Positions 54,334 to 63,715 of a stretch of DNA of 64,000 nt are shown piece after piece. Each line of letters opens with the position of its first letter. Position 1 is the stretch's first letter. Origin of the DNA: Rhodobacter sp. GTDB taxonomy: Bacteria; Pseudomonadota; Alphaproteobacteria; Rhodobacterales; Rhodobacteraceae. Made by a program: the position numbers and the translations under genes. Location: contig JAIXRW010000049.1 of the NCBI GenBank assembly GCA_027484985.1, positions 1-64,000 on the forward strand, given 5' to 3'. Under the pieces are notes generated by a model. That model saw only the letters and a program-made list of their open reading frames with translations, had not been told where the DNA came from and ran no database searches.

Positions 54334-55266
54334 ATGACTAATCTGAGAACCGCACTGTTGGCAGGGATCACCACCCTCGCGGTCACAAGCGCCGTCAACG
54401 CCGCAGGCTGCGACAAGGTGACCTTTTCCGATGTGGGCTGGACCGACATCACCTCGACGACCGCCGTCACCTCGCTGATCGTCAATGCCTTGGGGTATGA
54501 GTCGGAAACGAAACTGCTTTCGGTTCCCGTCACTTACACCGGCCTCGCGCAGGGCGATATCGACGTGTTCCTTGGCAACTGGATGCCCTCGATGGAAGGC
54601 GACATCGCCCCCTACCGCGATGCGGGCACCGTCGAAACCGTCCGCGCCAACCTCGAAGGCGCAAAGTACACGCTGGCCGTGAACGAGGCCGCAGCCGCCC
54701 TTGGCATCAAGGATTTCAAGGACATCGCCGCCCACAAGGACGAGCTGGAAGGCCAGATCTACGGGATCGAGCCGGGCAATGACGGCAACCGCCTGATCCT
54801 TGATATGATCGACAATGGCCCCTTCGGCCTTGACGGTTTCGAACTGGTCGAAAGCTCGGAACAGGGCATGCTGGCCGAGGTGGCCAAGCATGACGCCGCG
54901 GGCAAGCCCATCGTCTTCCTCGGCTGGGAACCCCATCCGATGAACGCCAATTTCAAGATGTCCTACCTGACCGGGGGCGATGACTATTTCGGCCCCAACC
55001 TTGGCGGCGCCACGATCTATACCAACGTCCGCAAAGGCTATGTGGCTGAATGCCCGAATGTGGGCAAGTTGCTGACCAACCTGACGTTCACCTTGCAGAT
55101 GGAGAACGAGATCATGGGCAAGATCCTGAACGATGGCGAAGATCCGGCCGATGCCGCCAAGGCATGGCTTGCCGCCAACCCGTCGGTGATCGACCCGTGG
55201 CTGGAAGGCGTGACCACCAAGGATGGCGGCGATGCCAAGGCCGCGGTGACGGCTGCGCTGCAATAA
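54334..55266 (+). CDS. choX: Choline ABC transporter periplasmic binding protein
   Basis: This 310-residue secreted solute-binding protein has a signal peptide ending VTSAVNA|AGCDK. It belongs to the OpuAC/ProX-like group and contains the choline-cage-type aromatic context VFLGNWMPSMEGD and FLGWEPHPMNANF. It delivers choline to ChoWV. It is divergent from betI across the candidate operator, so uptake and oxidation are co-regulated. Its stop is followed by a hairpin element before choW. Confidence 0.92.
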   Translation: MTNLRTALLAGITTLAVTSAVNAAGCDKVTFSDVGWTDITSTTAVTSLIVNALGYESETKLLSVPVTYTGLAQGDIDVFLGNWMPSMEGDIAPYRDAGTVETVRANLEGAKYTLAVNEAAAALGIKDFKDIAAHKDELEGQIYGIEPGNDGNRLILDMIDNGPFGLDGFELVESSEQGMLAEVAKHDAAGKPIVFLGWEPHPMNANFKMSYLTGGDDYFGPNLGGATIYTNVRKGYVAECPNVGKLLTNLTFTLQMENEIMGKILNDGEDPADAAKAWLAANPSVIDPWLEGVTTKDGGDAKAAVTAALQ

Positions 55267-55286
55267 CGGTCGCCCTGCATCGGGGC

Positions 55287-55345
55287 GGGGGGCCTGTGCG
55301 GCCCCCCGTGCCCCCCGCAGAGTATTTCGGCAAAGGTGAAGGGGC
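55287..55345 (+). repeat. GC hairpin + GAGTATTTCG element, copy e
   Basis: A perfect 8-bp GGGGGGCC/GGCCCCCC stem (55287-55307) is followed by CCCCCCGCAGAGTATTTCGG and then AAAGGTGAAGG. It lies within the choXWV operon, between the binding-protein gene and the permease gene, the place where hairpins often stabilise the upstream message. Confidence 0.75.
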
Positions 55346-55354
55346 ATCCGGCGC

Positions 55355-56185
55355 ATGGATTGGCTTACCGATTACAAGATACCGGTCGGCAAGACGGCCA
55401 AGCACATCTTTGACTGGTTCAAGGATCATGCAGGCCCCTTCTTCGATTTCCTGTCGATGCTGCTCGACGGCATGATCGCCGGTATCCTGTGGGTGCTGCA
55501 AAGCCCGCCGCCCTTGGCCGTGATCGCGGTGTTTCTGGCGCTTACATGGTTTCTGCAACGGTCGTGGAAGGTTTGCCTGGGCATCTTTCTTGGCTTTCTG
55601 TTCATCCTGAACCAGGGCTATTGGGAAGAAACGACCGAAAGCCTGACGCTGATCCTGTCGGCCTGCGTGGTTTGCATGGGGCTGGGTGTGCCGATCGGCA
55701 TCGCCGCCGCGCACCGCCCGCGGCTTTACCGTGCCATGGTGCCGGTGCTTGACCTGATGCAGACGCTGCCGACCTTTGTTTACCTGATCCCCGCCATCGT
55801 GTTCTTCGGGCTTGGCATGGTGCCGGGCCTGATCGCCACAGTGATCTTCGTACTGCCCGCCCCGATCCGGCTGACGCATCTGGGTATTTCCACCACGCCG
55901 CAGGCCCTGCTGGAAGCGGCCACCGCCTTTGGCGCCACCCCGCGCCAGCGGTTGTGGAAGGTCGAACTGCCTTACGCTTTCCCGCAGATCATGGCGGGGC
56001 TGAACCAGACGATCATGCTGTCGCTGTCCATGGTGGTGATCGCGGCACTGGTGGGGGCCAATGGCCTTGGCGTTCCGGTGGTGCGGGCGCTGAACAGCGT
56101 GAACACCGCGCTGGGGTTTGAATCGGGCTTCATCATCGTGGTGGTGGCCATCCTTCTTGACCGCATGCTTCGGGTGACGCGCTGA
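55355..56185 (+). CDS. choW: Choline ABC transporter permease
   Basis: This 276-residue inner-membrane permease of the ProW/OpuAB type has six or more helices, with the EAA-type loop reading EAATAFGATPRQRLWKVELPYAFPQIMAGLNQ. It forms the channel for choline with ChoV. It starts 88 bp after choX and overlaps the choV start by one base (TGATG). The N-terminal domain is extended, as in ChoW. Confidence 0.92.
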   Translation: MDWLTDYKIPVGKTAKHIFDWFKDHAGPFFDFLSMLLDGMIAGILWVLQSPPPLAVIAVFLALTWFLQRSWKVCLGIFLGFLFILNQGYWEETTESLTLILSACVVCMGLGVPIGIAAAHRPRLYRAMVPVLDLMQTLPTFVYLIPAIVFFGLGMVPGLIATVIFVLPAPIRLTHLGISTTPQALLEAATAFGATPRQRLWKVELPYAFPQIMAGLNQTIMLSLSMVVIAALVGANGLGVPVVRALNSVNTALGFESGFIIVVVAILLDRMLRVTR

Positions 56186-57219
56186 TGTCTGCCAATGCCG
56201 TAGAGTTTGACCGCGTTTCCATCGTCTTCGGTGACAACCCCGACCGCGCCCTGCCCCTGATGGACAAGGGCCTGTCGCGGGCCGAGGTGCAGGACAAGAC
56301 CGGTCAGGTGCTGGGCGTGCATGATTGCAGCCTGACCGTGGCCACGGGCGAGATCCTTGTGCTCATGGGCCTGTCGGGTTCGGGCAAATCGACCCTGCTG
56401 CGCGGGGTGAACGCGCTGAACCCCGTGGTGCGGGGCGAGGTGCGGGTGAATGACGGCAGCGGCATGGTATCTGTCACCAAGGCCAGCCCCGACACGCTGC
56501 GCCGCCTGCGCCTGTCGCGCATTGCCATGGTGTTCCAGCAATTCGGCCTTTTGCCATGGCGCAGCGTGCGCGAAAACGTGGGGCTTGGCCTCGAACTCGC
56601 CGGAATGACCCCCGCCGAGCGGCGCGGGCTGGTCGATGAACAGCTGGCGCTGGTGAACCTGACACAATGGGCCGACCGCAAGGTGGGCGAATTGTCGGGC
56701 GGCATGCAGCAGCGCGTGGGGCTGGCGCGGGCCTTCGTGACGCAGGCGCCGATCCTGCTCATGGACGAACCCTTTTCCGCGCTCGACCCGCTGATCCGCG
56801 CACGGTTGCAGGACGAGCTTCTGGACCTTCAGGCAAAGCTTCAGCGCACCATCATCTTCGTCAGCCACGATCTGGACGAGGCGTTCAAGATCGGCAACCG
56901 CATCGCCCTGCTGGAAGGCGGGCGCATCGTGCAATGCGGCACCGCGCGCGAGATCATCGCAAATCCGGTGTCCGACTATGTGGCCGATTTCGTGGCCCAT
57001 ATGAACCCCTTGGGCGTGCTGACCGCGCGTGACGTGATGCAGGCAGGGGCTTCGGGGGCCGATATCTCGGTCGATTTGGAAACCGGCGTAAAGCGGGTGA
57101 TGCAGATGTTCCGCGATGGCGCGACCGAAATAGCCGTGACCGAAGCGGGCACCGTGCGCGGCACGATCCGCAGCGCCGATGTCATGGCCAAACTGCTTGA
57201 CCCGCGGGGGGCTGCCTGA
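56185..57219 (+). CDS. choV: Choline ABC transporter ATP-binding protein
   Basis: This 344-residue ATPase of the ProV/OpuAA type has Walker A GLSGSGKSTLLRG, signature LSGGMQQRVGLARAF and Walker B PILLMDEPFSALDP. An N-terminal extension (FGDNPDRALPLMDKGLSRAEVQ) is typical of glycine-betaine/choline transporters. The C-terminal region (GVLTARDVMQAG...DGATEIAVTEAGTVRGTIRSADVMAKL) looks like a CBS-type regulatory remnant. It ends one base before the stop of the convergent secreted-protein gene. Confidence 0.93.
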   Translation: MSANAVEFDRVSIVFGDNPDRALPLMDKGLSRAEVQDKTGQVLGVHDCSLTVATGEILVLMGLSGSGKSTLLRGVNALNPVVRGEVRVNDGSGMVSVTKASPDTLRRLRLSRIAMVFQQFGLLPWRSVRENVGLGLELAGMTPAERRGLVDEQLALVNLTQWADRKVGELSGGMQQRVGLARAFVTQAPILLMDEPFSALDPLIRARLQDELLDLQAKLQRTIIFVSHDLDEAFKIGNRIALLEGGRIVQCGTAREIIANPVSDYVADFVAHMNPLGVLTARDVMQAGASGADISVDLETGVKRVMQMFRDGATEIAVTEAGTVRGTIRSADVMAKLLDPRGAA

Positions 57220-57852
57220 TCAGTCGGGCCGCCCGAAGACCAGCGTATTGCCCCGCGCGGTATAGGTCAGCTCCATCCGGTCAGCATCGACCCCCTCGAC
57301 CGCATAGCACAGCGATACCGGATCGGCCGACCCGATGCTGAACAGCTCTAGCATCCGCTCCCCGATCGGGCCATCGGAACAGCTGTCGGAAAAGCTGATG
57401 ACCGACCGCGCCACTTCCTGACCGTCATAGAAATCGGTCCAGATCATGCCGTCCACCACAAGGCTGGCCAAGGGATCGTCGGTCGAAGCCCAGCGCCCTT
57501 GCACCGCCTGCACCAGATCGGCATAGGGGTCCACCTCGGGCGCGGGGGCGATGAAAGCCAGCGCAAGGTCGGCGTAGGAATCATAGACATTCAAGATATC
57601 GCCGCGAAAGGCGACCCATGCCAGCTTTGGCAAGGCGCGCAACTGTTCCAGCGCCGCCGCATCGCTTGGCCCGTCTGCCGCCACCACGAATTGCGACCCG
57701 CCCGTGATGATCGTGCAACCAGGTAACTCGCCCGTATCGGTGCAGCCCTGCACATAGCCCGTATCACGATAATCAGACCCGAGCGTGCCCGCCTCGAACG
57801 CGCTAGCCATCCCCGCCGTAAGGATCGCCGCAAGGGCGAGAAGCCATTTCAT
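57220..57852 (-). CDS. Secreted protein of unknown function
   Basis: This 210-residue protein has a clear signal peptide (MKWLLALAAILTAGMASA). The mature part starts FEAGTLGSDYRDTGYVQGC and contains six cysteines, some likely in disulfides. It has a hydrophobic core and no recognised domain, and it probably folds in the periplasm. It lies between choV (convergent) and topA and shares a strand with topA. Function unknown. Confidence 0.75.
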   Translation of the reverse strand: MKWLLALAAILTAGMASAFEAGTLGSDYRDTGYVQGCTDTGELPGCTIITGGSQFVVAADGPSDAAALEQLRALPKLAWVAFRGDILNVYDSYADLALAFIAPAPEVDPYADLVQAVQGRWASTDDPLASLVVDGMIWTDFYDGQEVARSVISFSDSCSDGPIGERMLELFSIGSADPVSLCYAVEGVDADRMELTYTARGNTLVFGRPD

Positions 57853-57916
57853 CACACCACCCCACTTGTTAACTGACGGGGCCACCTTGCCCCGCCATCC
57901 CGCATTTCGCGCTGCT

Positions 57917-60520
57917 TCAGGCGTCCTTGGCGGCTTTCGGTTTCGCTGCCGCCTTGGGCTTGGCCGCCGGTTTGGTTGCCGCTTTCGGCTTGGCCGCCGC
58001 CTTGGGCTTTGCTGCCGCCTTCTTCGGCGCGGCCTTCTTGCCGCCCTTGCCCGCCTTTTCGGCCACCAGCACCAGCGCCTCGTCCAGCGTCACCGCCTCG
58101 GGCGTCAGTTCCTTGGGCAGGGTCGCGTTGACCTTGCCCCATTTGATATAGGGCCCGTAGCGCCCCGGCATGACCTGAACCTCGCCGCCATCGGGATGGT
58201 CGCCAAGGCTCCGCAGCGGCCCGGCAGGGGCCGCCGCCCCGCGCCCGCGCGTGGCCTTGTTGGCCAAAACCTCGACCGCGCGGTTCATGCCGATGGTGAA
58301 CACCTCTTCCACATCGGGAATGTTGGCATAGGTCGCGCCATGCTTGATATAGGGGCCGAACCGCCCGATCCCCGCCTCGACCAGATCGCCCGTTTCGGGA
58401 TGCGGCCCGATGGGGCGCGGCAGATCAAGCAGCATCAAGGCCCGCTCAAGCGTCATGCTGTCGGGCGTCCAACCCTTGGGCAGGCTGGCGCGTGGCGGCT
58501 TTGGCTGGTCTGCCGTCGCCTCGCCACGCTGCACATAGGGGCCGAAGCGCCCCGTTTTCAGGCTGATCTCAAGTCCCGCCGGATCAAGCCCCAACACACG
58601 GTCGCCGCCGCCTGCGGCCCCATCCTCGCTGCCGCCGATGGGGCGGGTATAGCGGCAATCGGGGTAATTGCCGCAACCGATAAAGGCCCCGCCCGACCGC
58701 GCGGTTTTCAGATGCAGCCGCCCGCTGCCGCAGGTGGGGCAGATGCGCGGATCGGACCCGTCGGCCCGTGCGGGGTAAAGATGCGGGGCAAGGAATTCGT
58801 CGATGCGGTCCAGCACCTCGCCGATCCGCAGGTCAGCCGTTTCCGCGATCGCGGCCGAAAAGTCGCGCCAGAACCGCGACAGCACTTCCTTGTAATCGCG
58901 CTCGCCGGCCGAAACATCGTCAAGCTGGGCTTCCAGATCGGCAGTGAAATCATATTCCACATAGCGGCGGAAATAGTTGGTCAGAAAGGCCGTGACCAGA
59001 CGCCCCTTATCTTCGGGGATCAGGCGGTTCTTGTCTTTCTTGACGTATTCGCGGTCCTGAATGGTCGTGATGATGCTGGCATAGGTCGAGGGGCGACCGA
59101 TGCCCAGTTCTTCCATCCGCTTGACCAGCGTGGCCTCGGTATAGCGCGGGGGCGGCTGGGTGAAATGCTGCTCGGGTGCGACACGGCGCTTGTCCAATGC
59201 ATCGCCGCGCGCCATCTGCGGCAGGCGGCTGCCCTCATCCTCGTCATCGACGACCAGATCGTCGCGGCTTTCGTCATAAACGGCAAGGAACCCGTCAAAC
59301 AGCACGACCTGCCCGCTGGCCCGCAGACCGACCTGCCCGTCTGCACTGGCAATCTCGACCGTGGTGCGCTCCATCCGCGCCGATTCCATCTGGCAGGCGA
59401 TGGTGCGCTTCCAGATCAGGTCATACAGCTTGCGCTGGTCCTCCTCGAGCCGCAGCGTATCGGCGCTGGCCGACATGTCGGTGGGGCGGATGCATTCATG
59501 CGCTTCCTGCGCGTTCTTTGCCTTGTTCTTGTAGATACGCGGGCTGGCGGGAACGTAGCGGTCGCCGAAACGGCGCCCGATCTCGGCCCGCGCCTCGGCC
59601 ACGGCCTCGGGCGCCATGTCGATGCCGTCGGTCCGCATATAGGTGATGTGCCCCGCCTCATACAGCCGCTGCGCCGCGTTCATCGTGGCCTTGGCGCCAA
59701 AGCCGTATTTGCGACTGGCCTCCTGTTGCAGGGTCGAGGTCATGAAGGGCGGATAGGGGTTACGCGTGGCGGGCTTGGCCTCGACGCTTTCCACGGCCAA
59801 GGTGCGGGACGTGACAGCCTGCACCGCCAGTTCCGCCGCCGTAGCGGTCGGAATGTCAAATTTCTGCAACTTCTTGCCGCCCAGCACGGTCAGCTGCGCC
59901 TCGAACTCCTGCCCGCGCGGGGTGGTCAGCACGGCCTTGACCGTCCAGTATTCCTGCGCGCGGAAGGCTTCGATCTCCATCTCGCGCTCGACGATCAGCC
60001 GCAGGCAGACCGATTGCACGCGCCCCGCCGATTTCGCCCCCGGCAACTTGCGCCACAGCACCGGCGACAGGTTGAAGCCGACCAGATAGTCCAGCGCGCG
60101 TCGGGCCAGATAGGCCTCGACCAGCGGCGTATCGACCTGCCGCGGCTGGGCCATCGCCTTGGTCACGGCGTCCTTGGTGATGGCGTTAAAGGTGACGCGC
60201 GATACCGTCTTGCCCTTCTTCAGCGACGGGGCAAGCGCCTCTTGCAAATGCCACGAAATCGCCTCGCCCTCGCGGTCGGGGTCGGTCGCAAGGATCAGCG
60301 TGTCATCGGTCTTGAGCGCCTCGGTAATGGCGCGGATGTGCTTTTTCGATTCGGCCGCGACTTCCCATTCCATCCGGAAGTCCTGCTCGGGATCGACCGA
60401 TCCGTCCTTGGCGGGCAGGTCGCGCACATGCCCGTAAGAGGCCAGCACCACAAAGCCGGGCCCAAGATATTTGTTGATCGTCTTGGCCTTGGCGGGGGAT
60501 TCGACAACGACGACTGCCAT
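57917..60520 (-). CDS. topA: DNA topoisomerase I
   Basis: This type IA topoisomerase of 867 residues relaxes negative supercoils. The TOPRIM start is MAVVVVESPAKAKTINKYLG, with the acidic pair in LILATDPDREGEAISWHL. The active-site tyrosine is in GHITYMRTDGIDMAP, and one or more zinc-ribbon units include CPTCGSGRLHLK...FIGCGNYPDCRYTRP. A long Lys/Ala/Pro-rich tail (AAPKKAAAKPKAAAKPKAAT) follows, as in alphaproteobacteria. The start at 60520 gives the invariant N-terminus. Confidence 0.97.
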   Translation of the reverse strand: MAVVVVESPAKAKTINKYLGPGFVVLASYGHVRDLPAKDGSVDPEQDFRMEWEVAAESKKHIRAITEALKTDDTLILATDPDREGEAISWHLQEALAPSLKKGKTVSRVTFNAITKDAVTKAMAQPRQVDTPLVEAYLARRALDYLVGFNLSPVLWRKLPGAKSAGRVQSVCLRLIVEREMEIEAFRAQEYWTVKAVLTTPRGQEFEAQLTVLGGKKLQKFDIPTATAAELAVQAVTSRTLAVESVEAKPATRNPYPPFMTSTLQQEASRKYGFGAKATMNAAQRLYEAGHITYMRTDGIDMAPEAVAEARAEIGRRFGDRYVPASPRIYKNKAKNAQEAHECIRPTDMSASADTLRLEEDQRKLYDLIWKRTIACQMESARMERTTVEIASADGQVGLRASGQVVLFDGFLAVYDESRDDLVVDDEDEGSRLPQMARGDALDKRRVAPEQHFTQPPPRYTEATLVKRMEELGIGRPSTYASIITTIQDREYVKKDKNRLIPEDKGRLVTAFLTNYFRRYVEYDFTADLEAQLDDVSAGERDYKEVLSRFWRDFSAAIAETADLRIGEVLDRIDEFLAPHLYPARADGSDPRICPTCGSGRLHLKTARSGGAFIGCGNYPDCRYTRPIGGSEDGAAGGGDRVLGLDPAGLEISLKTGRFGPYVQRGEATADQPKPPRASLPKGWTPDSMTLERALMLLDLPRPIGPHPETGDLVEAGIGRFGPYIKHGATYANIPDVEEVFTIGMNRAVEVLANKATRGRGAAAPAGPLRSLGDHPDGGEVQVMPGRYGPYIKWGKVNATLPKELTPEAVTLDEALVLVAEKAGKGGKKAAPKKAAAKPKAAAKPKAATKPAAKPKAAAKPKAAKDA

Positions 60521-60714
60521 AACTTCAACTGCCCCTCTGGCCCTGCGAATAGCGCGGCAACATGTGGGCGAACCCCATGGATTGTCAATCCGCGCCAGTG
60601 CCGCGCCCATGCGCCGCCACTGCGCAGGAATCGCATCCATGGTGTCCCTGCGAAGAACCACCCTCGCCCCACGGTGCGAAAATCCTGCCCGCACAAGGGG
60701 GCTGCCGCCCCCTC

Positions 60715-60770
60715 GGGCCGTTCCGGCCCTCACCCCGTCGAGTATTTGGGCAAGGATGAAAATGAAAGGG
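60715..60770 (+). repeat. GC hairpin + GAGTATTTGG element, copy f
   Basis: A GGGCCG/CGGCCC stem (60715-60729) is followed by CACCCCGTCGAGTATTTGGG and then CAAGGATGAAAATGAAAGG. It is oriented against both neighbouring genes. Confidence 0.7.
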
Positions 60771-60800
60771 CATCTCTTGCACCGCGAAAGCCCTACCGCC

Positions 60801-60851
60801 CTTTCACACTGGCACAAATATCCTCGGGGGAGCCGCGCCTTCGGGCGCGGC
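60801..60851 (-). repeat. GC hairpin + GAGGATATTTG element, copy g
   Basis: On the minus strand a perfect 8-bp GCCGCGCC/GGCGCGGC stem with a CGAA loop (60832-60851) precedes TCCCCCGAGGATATTTGTGC and then CAGTGTGAAAG. It lies about 92 bp after the dprA stop in the same direction. Confidence 0.75.
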
Positions 60852-60942
60852 GCGGGGGCAGACAGCCCCCGTGCGACGGTTGCAAAAGGCGCGGCACGGG
60901 CAGCGGGGCGCCGCATGTCCGCAAAGGCTTCGCCCCTGCCCC

Positions 60943-62052
60943 CTAGACCACGCGTGACACAAGCCCGCCGGCCGCCCGCGTGATCGCGCCCTCCAGTTCC
61001 AGTGCCACCAGTTCCGGCGCCACCCGCGCCGCTGGCAGGGCAAGATCACGGATCAGCTGGTCCTCGGCCATTGGGCTGGGGCCCAGACGTTGCAGGATCT
61101 GGCTGTGCAGATCGGCTATCTGTGACAGCGGGCGCGGGGCGGGAACCGGGCCGGGCAAGGGCGGGCGGGCATCGGGCACCTCGCCATGGGCTACCTGTGC
61201 CACGCCCAGCGCCGCGAACACATCGGCCGCCCCCCGCACCAGCACGGCGCCATCGCGGATCAGCATGTTGCACCCCGAGGCGCGGGCGTCGAACGGGTGG
61301 CCGGGCACCGCCATCACCTCGCGCCCCAGATCGAGCGCCTCTTTCGCGGTGATCAGCGATCCCGACCGCGCCGCCGCCTCGACCACGACCACGCCATGGG
61401 CCATGCCCGCGACGATCCGGTTCCTTTGCGGGAAATGGCGCGCCTGCGGCTGCAAGCCCATCGGCTGTTCGGACAGCAGACACCCTTTTTCCGCAATCAG
61501 CGCGGCAAGTTTGCCATGTTCCTCGGGATAGACGACATCCACACCGCCCGCCATCACGGCAACCGTGCCCGTCTCGATCGCGGCAAGATGCGCCTCGGCA
61601 TCGATGCCCCGCGCAAGGCCCGACACCACGACCTGCCCCGCCTCGCCCAGCGTGGCCGCCAGCCGTTTGGCCATGCGCAGGCCCAGCGAGGAGGCGTTCC
61701 TTGCCCCCACCATCGCCACCATCGGCCGCGCCAGCAGCCCCGTATCGCCCCGCGCCCAGATCACCGGCGGCGCATCGGGCAACAGGGCCAGCAGCGGCGG
61801 GTAATCCGGCCCGTCCGGCACCAGCATCCGCGCCCCCGCCAGCCGCGCCTGCGCCATTTCGTATTCGGCCACCTCGACCGGGCAGGGGGAATAGCCTTCA
61901 ACCCCGGCCGCACGCGCCACCGCAGGCAGCGCGGCCAGCGCCGCCCCGGCCGTGCCATGTTCGGCCAGCAAGCGGGAATAGGTGGCAGGGCCGACCCTGC
62001 GGGACCGGATCAGCCGCAACCTGTCCAACGCCTCGTGCCTGTCGATCGCCAT
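60943..62052 (-). CDS. dprA: DNA-processing protein DprA
   Basis: This 369-residue Rossmann-fold protein loads RecA on incoming single-stranded DNA during natural transformation. The family motifs are VAMVGARNASSLGLRMAKRL, VVSGLARGIDAEAHLAAI, AVMAGGVDVVYPEEHG, PQRNRIVAGMAHGVVVVEAA and the C-terminal winged helix (HSQILQRLGPSPMAEDQLI). The ATG at 62052 has a strong AGGAAGGGGGG signal and was preferred; 62115 would add 21 residues. Other competence genes are not in the window. Confidence 0.9.
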   Translation of the reverse strand: MAIDRHEALDRLRLIRSRRVGPATYSRLLAEHGTAGAALAALPAVARAAGVEGYSPCPVEVAEYEMAQARLAGARMLVPDGPDYPPLLALLPDAPPVIWARGDTGLLARPMVAMVGARNASSLGLRMAKRLAATLGEAGQVVVSGLARGIDAEAHLAAIETGTVAVMAGGVDVVYPEEHGKLAALIAEKGCLLSEQPMGLQPQARHFPQRNRIVAGMAHGVVVVEAAARSGSLITAKEALDLGREVMAVPGHPFDARASGCNMLIRDGAVLVRGAADVFAALGVAQVAHGEVPDARPPLPGPVPAPRPLSQIADLHSQILQRLGPSPMAEDQLIRDLALPAARVAPELVALELEGAITRAAGGLVSRVV

Positions 62053-62288
62053 CGCACCCCCCCTTCCTGCCAACAGGCCCTGTCCTGCCAACCGATCTGT
62101 CCATCCTTCTGCCATCCTGCCGCGAAAGCGGTTAACAAGGCGTGAATCGCCTCCGCTGTCGCATTCGCCGCGCAAGGGTGACAAAATGGACCAGACGGCG
62201 GCCTGTCTTCCTGATTGAAGCCATGGGCAAAGTTTGATCAAATAGCCGCAACGACCCGATCTCAGGGTAAGACGATGGAGCCTTTGAA

Positions 62289-63566
62289 ATGCTGAACGCA
62301 GACGTTGCCCGCCGCCGTGACGACGCCATTTCCCGCGGCGTGGGCATGATGACCCAGATCTATGCCGACCGCGCGCTGAACGCGGAAATCTGGGATATCG
62401 AAGGCAACCGCTATATCGACTTCGCCGCAGGCATCGCCGTGGTCAATACCGGCCACTGCCACCCCAAGGTGATGGAAGCCGTGACCAAGCAGATGGCGCG
62501 CTTTACCCATACCTGCCATCAGGTGCTGCCTTACGAAAACTACATCCGTCTGGCCGAACGGCTGAACAGCATCGTTCCGGGCGACTTTGCCAAGAAGACG
62601 ATCTTCGTCACCACCGGCGCCGAAGCCTGCGAAAACGCGATCAAGATCGCCCGCATCGCCACGGGGCGCAACGCCGTGATCGCCTTCGGCGGTGGCTTCC
62701 ACGGGCGCACCTTCATGGGCATGTCGCTGACCGGCAAGGTGGAGCCCTACAAAAAGGGCTTCGGCGCGATGATGCCCGATGTCTTCCACGTGCCCTTCCC
62801 GATGGGCCCGCATGGCATTTCGACCGCCGACTCGATGAAGGGCATCGAGAAACTGTTCAAGGCCGATCTTGACCCGAACCGCGTCGCCGCAATCATCTTC
62901 GAACCCGTGCAGGGCGAAGGCGGTTTCTACGAGGCGCCGACCGACCTGATCCGCGCCCTGCGCGCGCTGTGCGACAAGCACGGCATCGTCATGATCGCAG
63001 ACGAGGTGCAGACCGGTTTTGCCCGCACCGGCAACCTGTTCGCGATGGAAATGCACGGCGTGGCCGCCGACCTGACCACCATGGCCAAGGGTCTGGCGGG
63101 CGGCCTGCCGCTGGCGGCCGTGACCGGCAAGGCCGAACTGATGGATGCCGCCAATCCCGGCGGTCTGGGCGGCACCTATGCCGGCAACCCCTTGGGCATC
63201 GCCGCCAGCCATGCCGTGCTGGATGTGATCGAGGAAGAACAGCTTTGCGCCCGCGCCAATGAACTTGGCAGCCGCCTGAAGCAGCGTCTGGAACAGATCC
63301 GCTCCACCACCCCCGAAATCGTCGATATCCGCGGCCCGGGTTTCATGGTCGCCGTCGAATTTGCCAACCCGTCGAACCACGAACCCGATGCCGGTTTTAC
63401 AGGCCGCGTGCGGATGGAGGCCCTGAAGCGCGGGCTAATCCTGCTGACCTGCGGTGTCTATGGCAACGTGATCCGCTTCCTTGCGCCGATCACCATTCCC
63501 GACGCGCATTTCGCGGAAGCGATGGATATTCTGGAAGCCTCCGTCGCGGCTGCGCGTCAGGGCTGA
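62289..63566 (+). CDS. gabT: 4-aminobutyrate aminotransferase
   Basis: This class III PLP aminotransferase of 425 residues converts GABA and 2-oxoglutarate to succinate semialdehyde and glutamate. The phosphate-binding stretch is TTGAEACENAIKIAR, the cofactor Asp region MIADEVQTGFARTG, and the PLP lysine lies in LTTMAKGLAGGLPLAAV. Both the residue pattern AFGGGFHGRTFMGMSLTGK and length match GabT; an ornithine aminotransferase is less likely. The succinate-semialdehyde dehydrogenase gene gabD is not adjacent. A hairpin element and a terminator-like hairpin follow. Confidence 0.9.
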   Translation: MLNADVARRRDDAISRGVGMMTQIYADRALNAEIWDIEGNRYIDFAAGIAVVNTGHCHPKVMEAVTKQMARFTHTCHQVLPYENYIRLAERLNSIVPGDFAKKTIFVTTGAEACENAIKIARIATGRNAVIAFGGGFHGRTFMGMSLTGKVEPYKKGFGAMMPDVFHVPFPMGPHGISTADSMKGIEKLFKADLDPNRVAAIIFEPVQGEGGFYEAPTDLIRALRALCDKHGIVMIADEVQTGFARTGNLFAMEMHGVAADLTTMAKGLAGGLPLAAVTGKAELMDAANPGGLGGTYAGNPLGIAASHAVLDVIEEEQLCARANELGSRLKQRLEQIRSTTPEIVDIRGPGFMVAVEFANPSNHEPDAGFTGRVRMEALKRGLILLTCGVYGNVIRFLAPITIPDAHFAEAMDILEASVAAARQG

Positions 63567-63591
63567 GGGCAGAGCGGGGGGTTCACACCCC

Positions 63592-63661
63592 CGTCCATCG
63601 GTTTCTCGAACCGGTGGCGAAACCGCTGGACGACCCCGTGGGATATTTGAAGACAGAAAAT
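63592..63661 (+). repeat. GC hairpin + GGATATTTGA element, copy h
   Basis: A 14-bp arm CGTCCATCGGTTTC pairs with GAAACCGCTGGACG (one mismatch, 63592-63632). It is followed by ACCCCGTGGGATATTTGAAG and then ACAGAAAATG. It starts 26 bp after the gabT stop. The arm shares CGTCCATCGGTT with copy b. Confidence 0.75.
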
Positions 63662-63666
63662 GCAGG

Positions 63667-63693
63667 GGGCCGTTTCTTCTGGAACGGCCCTTT
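63667..63693 (+). terminator. Probable terminator downstream of gabT
   Basis: A GGGCCGTT/AACGGCCC 8-bp stem is followed by TTT, 100 bp after the gabT stop and 23 bp before the next gene. Confidence 0.6.
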
Positions 63694-63715
63694 CGCTTGC
63701 GATAATCGCCAAGGC

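Larger units (their letters stand above)
60521..60942. other. topA-dprA intergenic region with two repeat elements
   Basis: This 422-bp gap holds two hairpin + GAGGATATTTG elements in opposite orientations (copies f and g). The remaining sequence beside topA (60521-60710) should hold its promoter; nothing else is recognisable. Confidence 0.4.

Noticed and set aside
57785-60946. 1053-codon open frame opposite topA
   Set aside because: Antisense to topA; no recognisable domain; explained by codon bias.
62233-62242. TTTGATCAAA palindrome upstream of gabT, considered as an FNR-type site
   Set aside because: FNR sites need TTGAT-N4-ATCAA; this has no spacer and is short enough to occur by chance.
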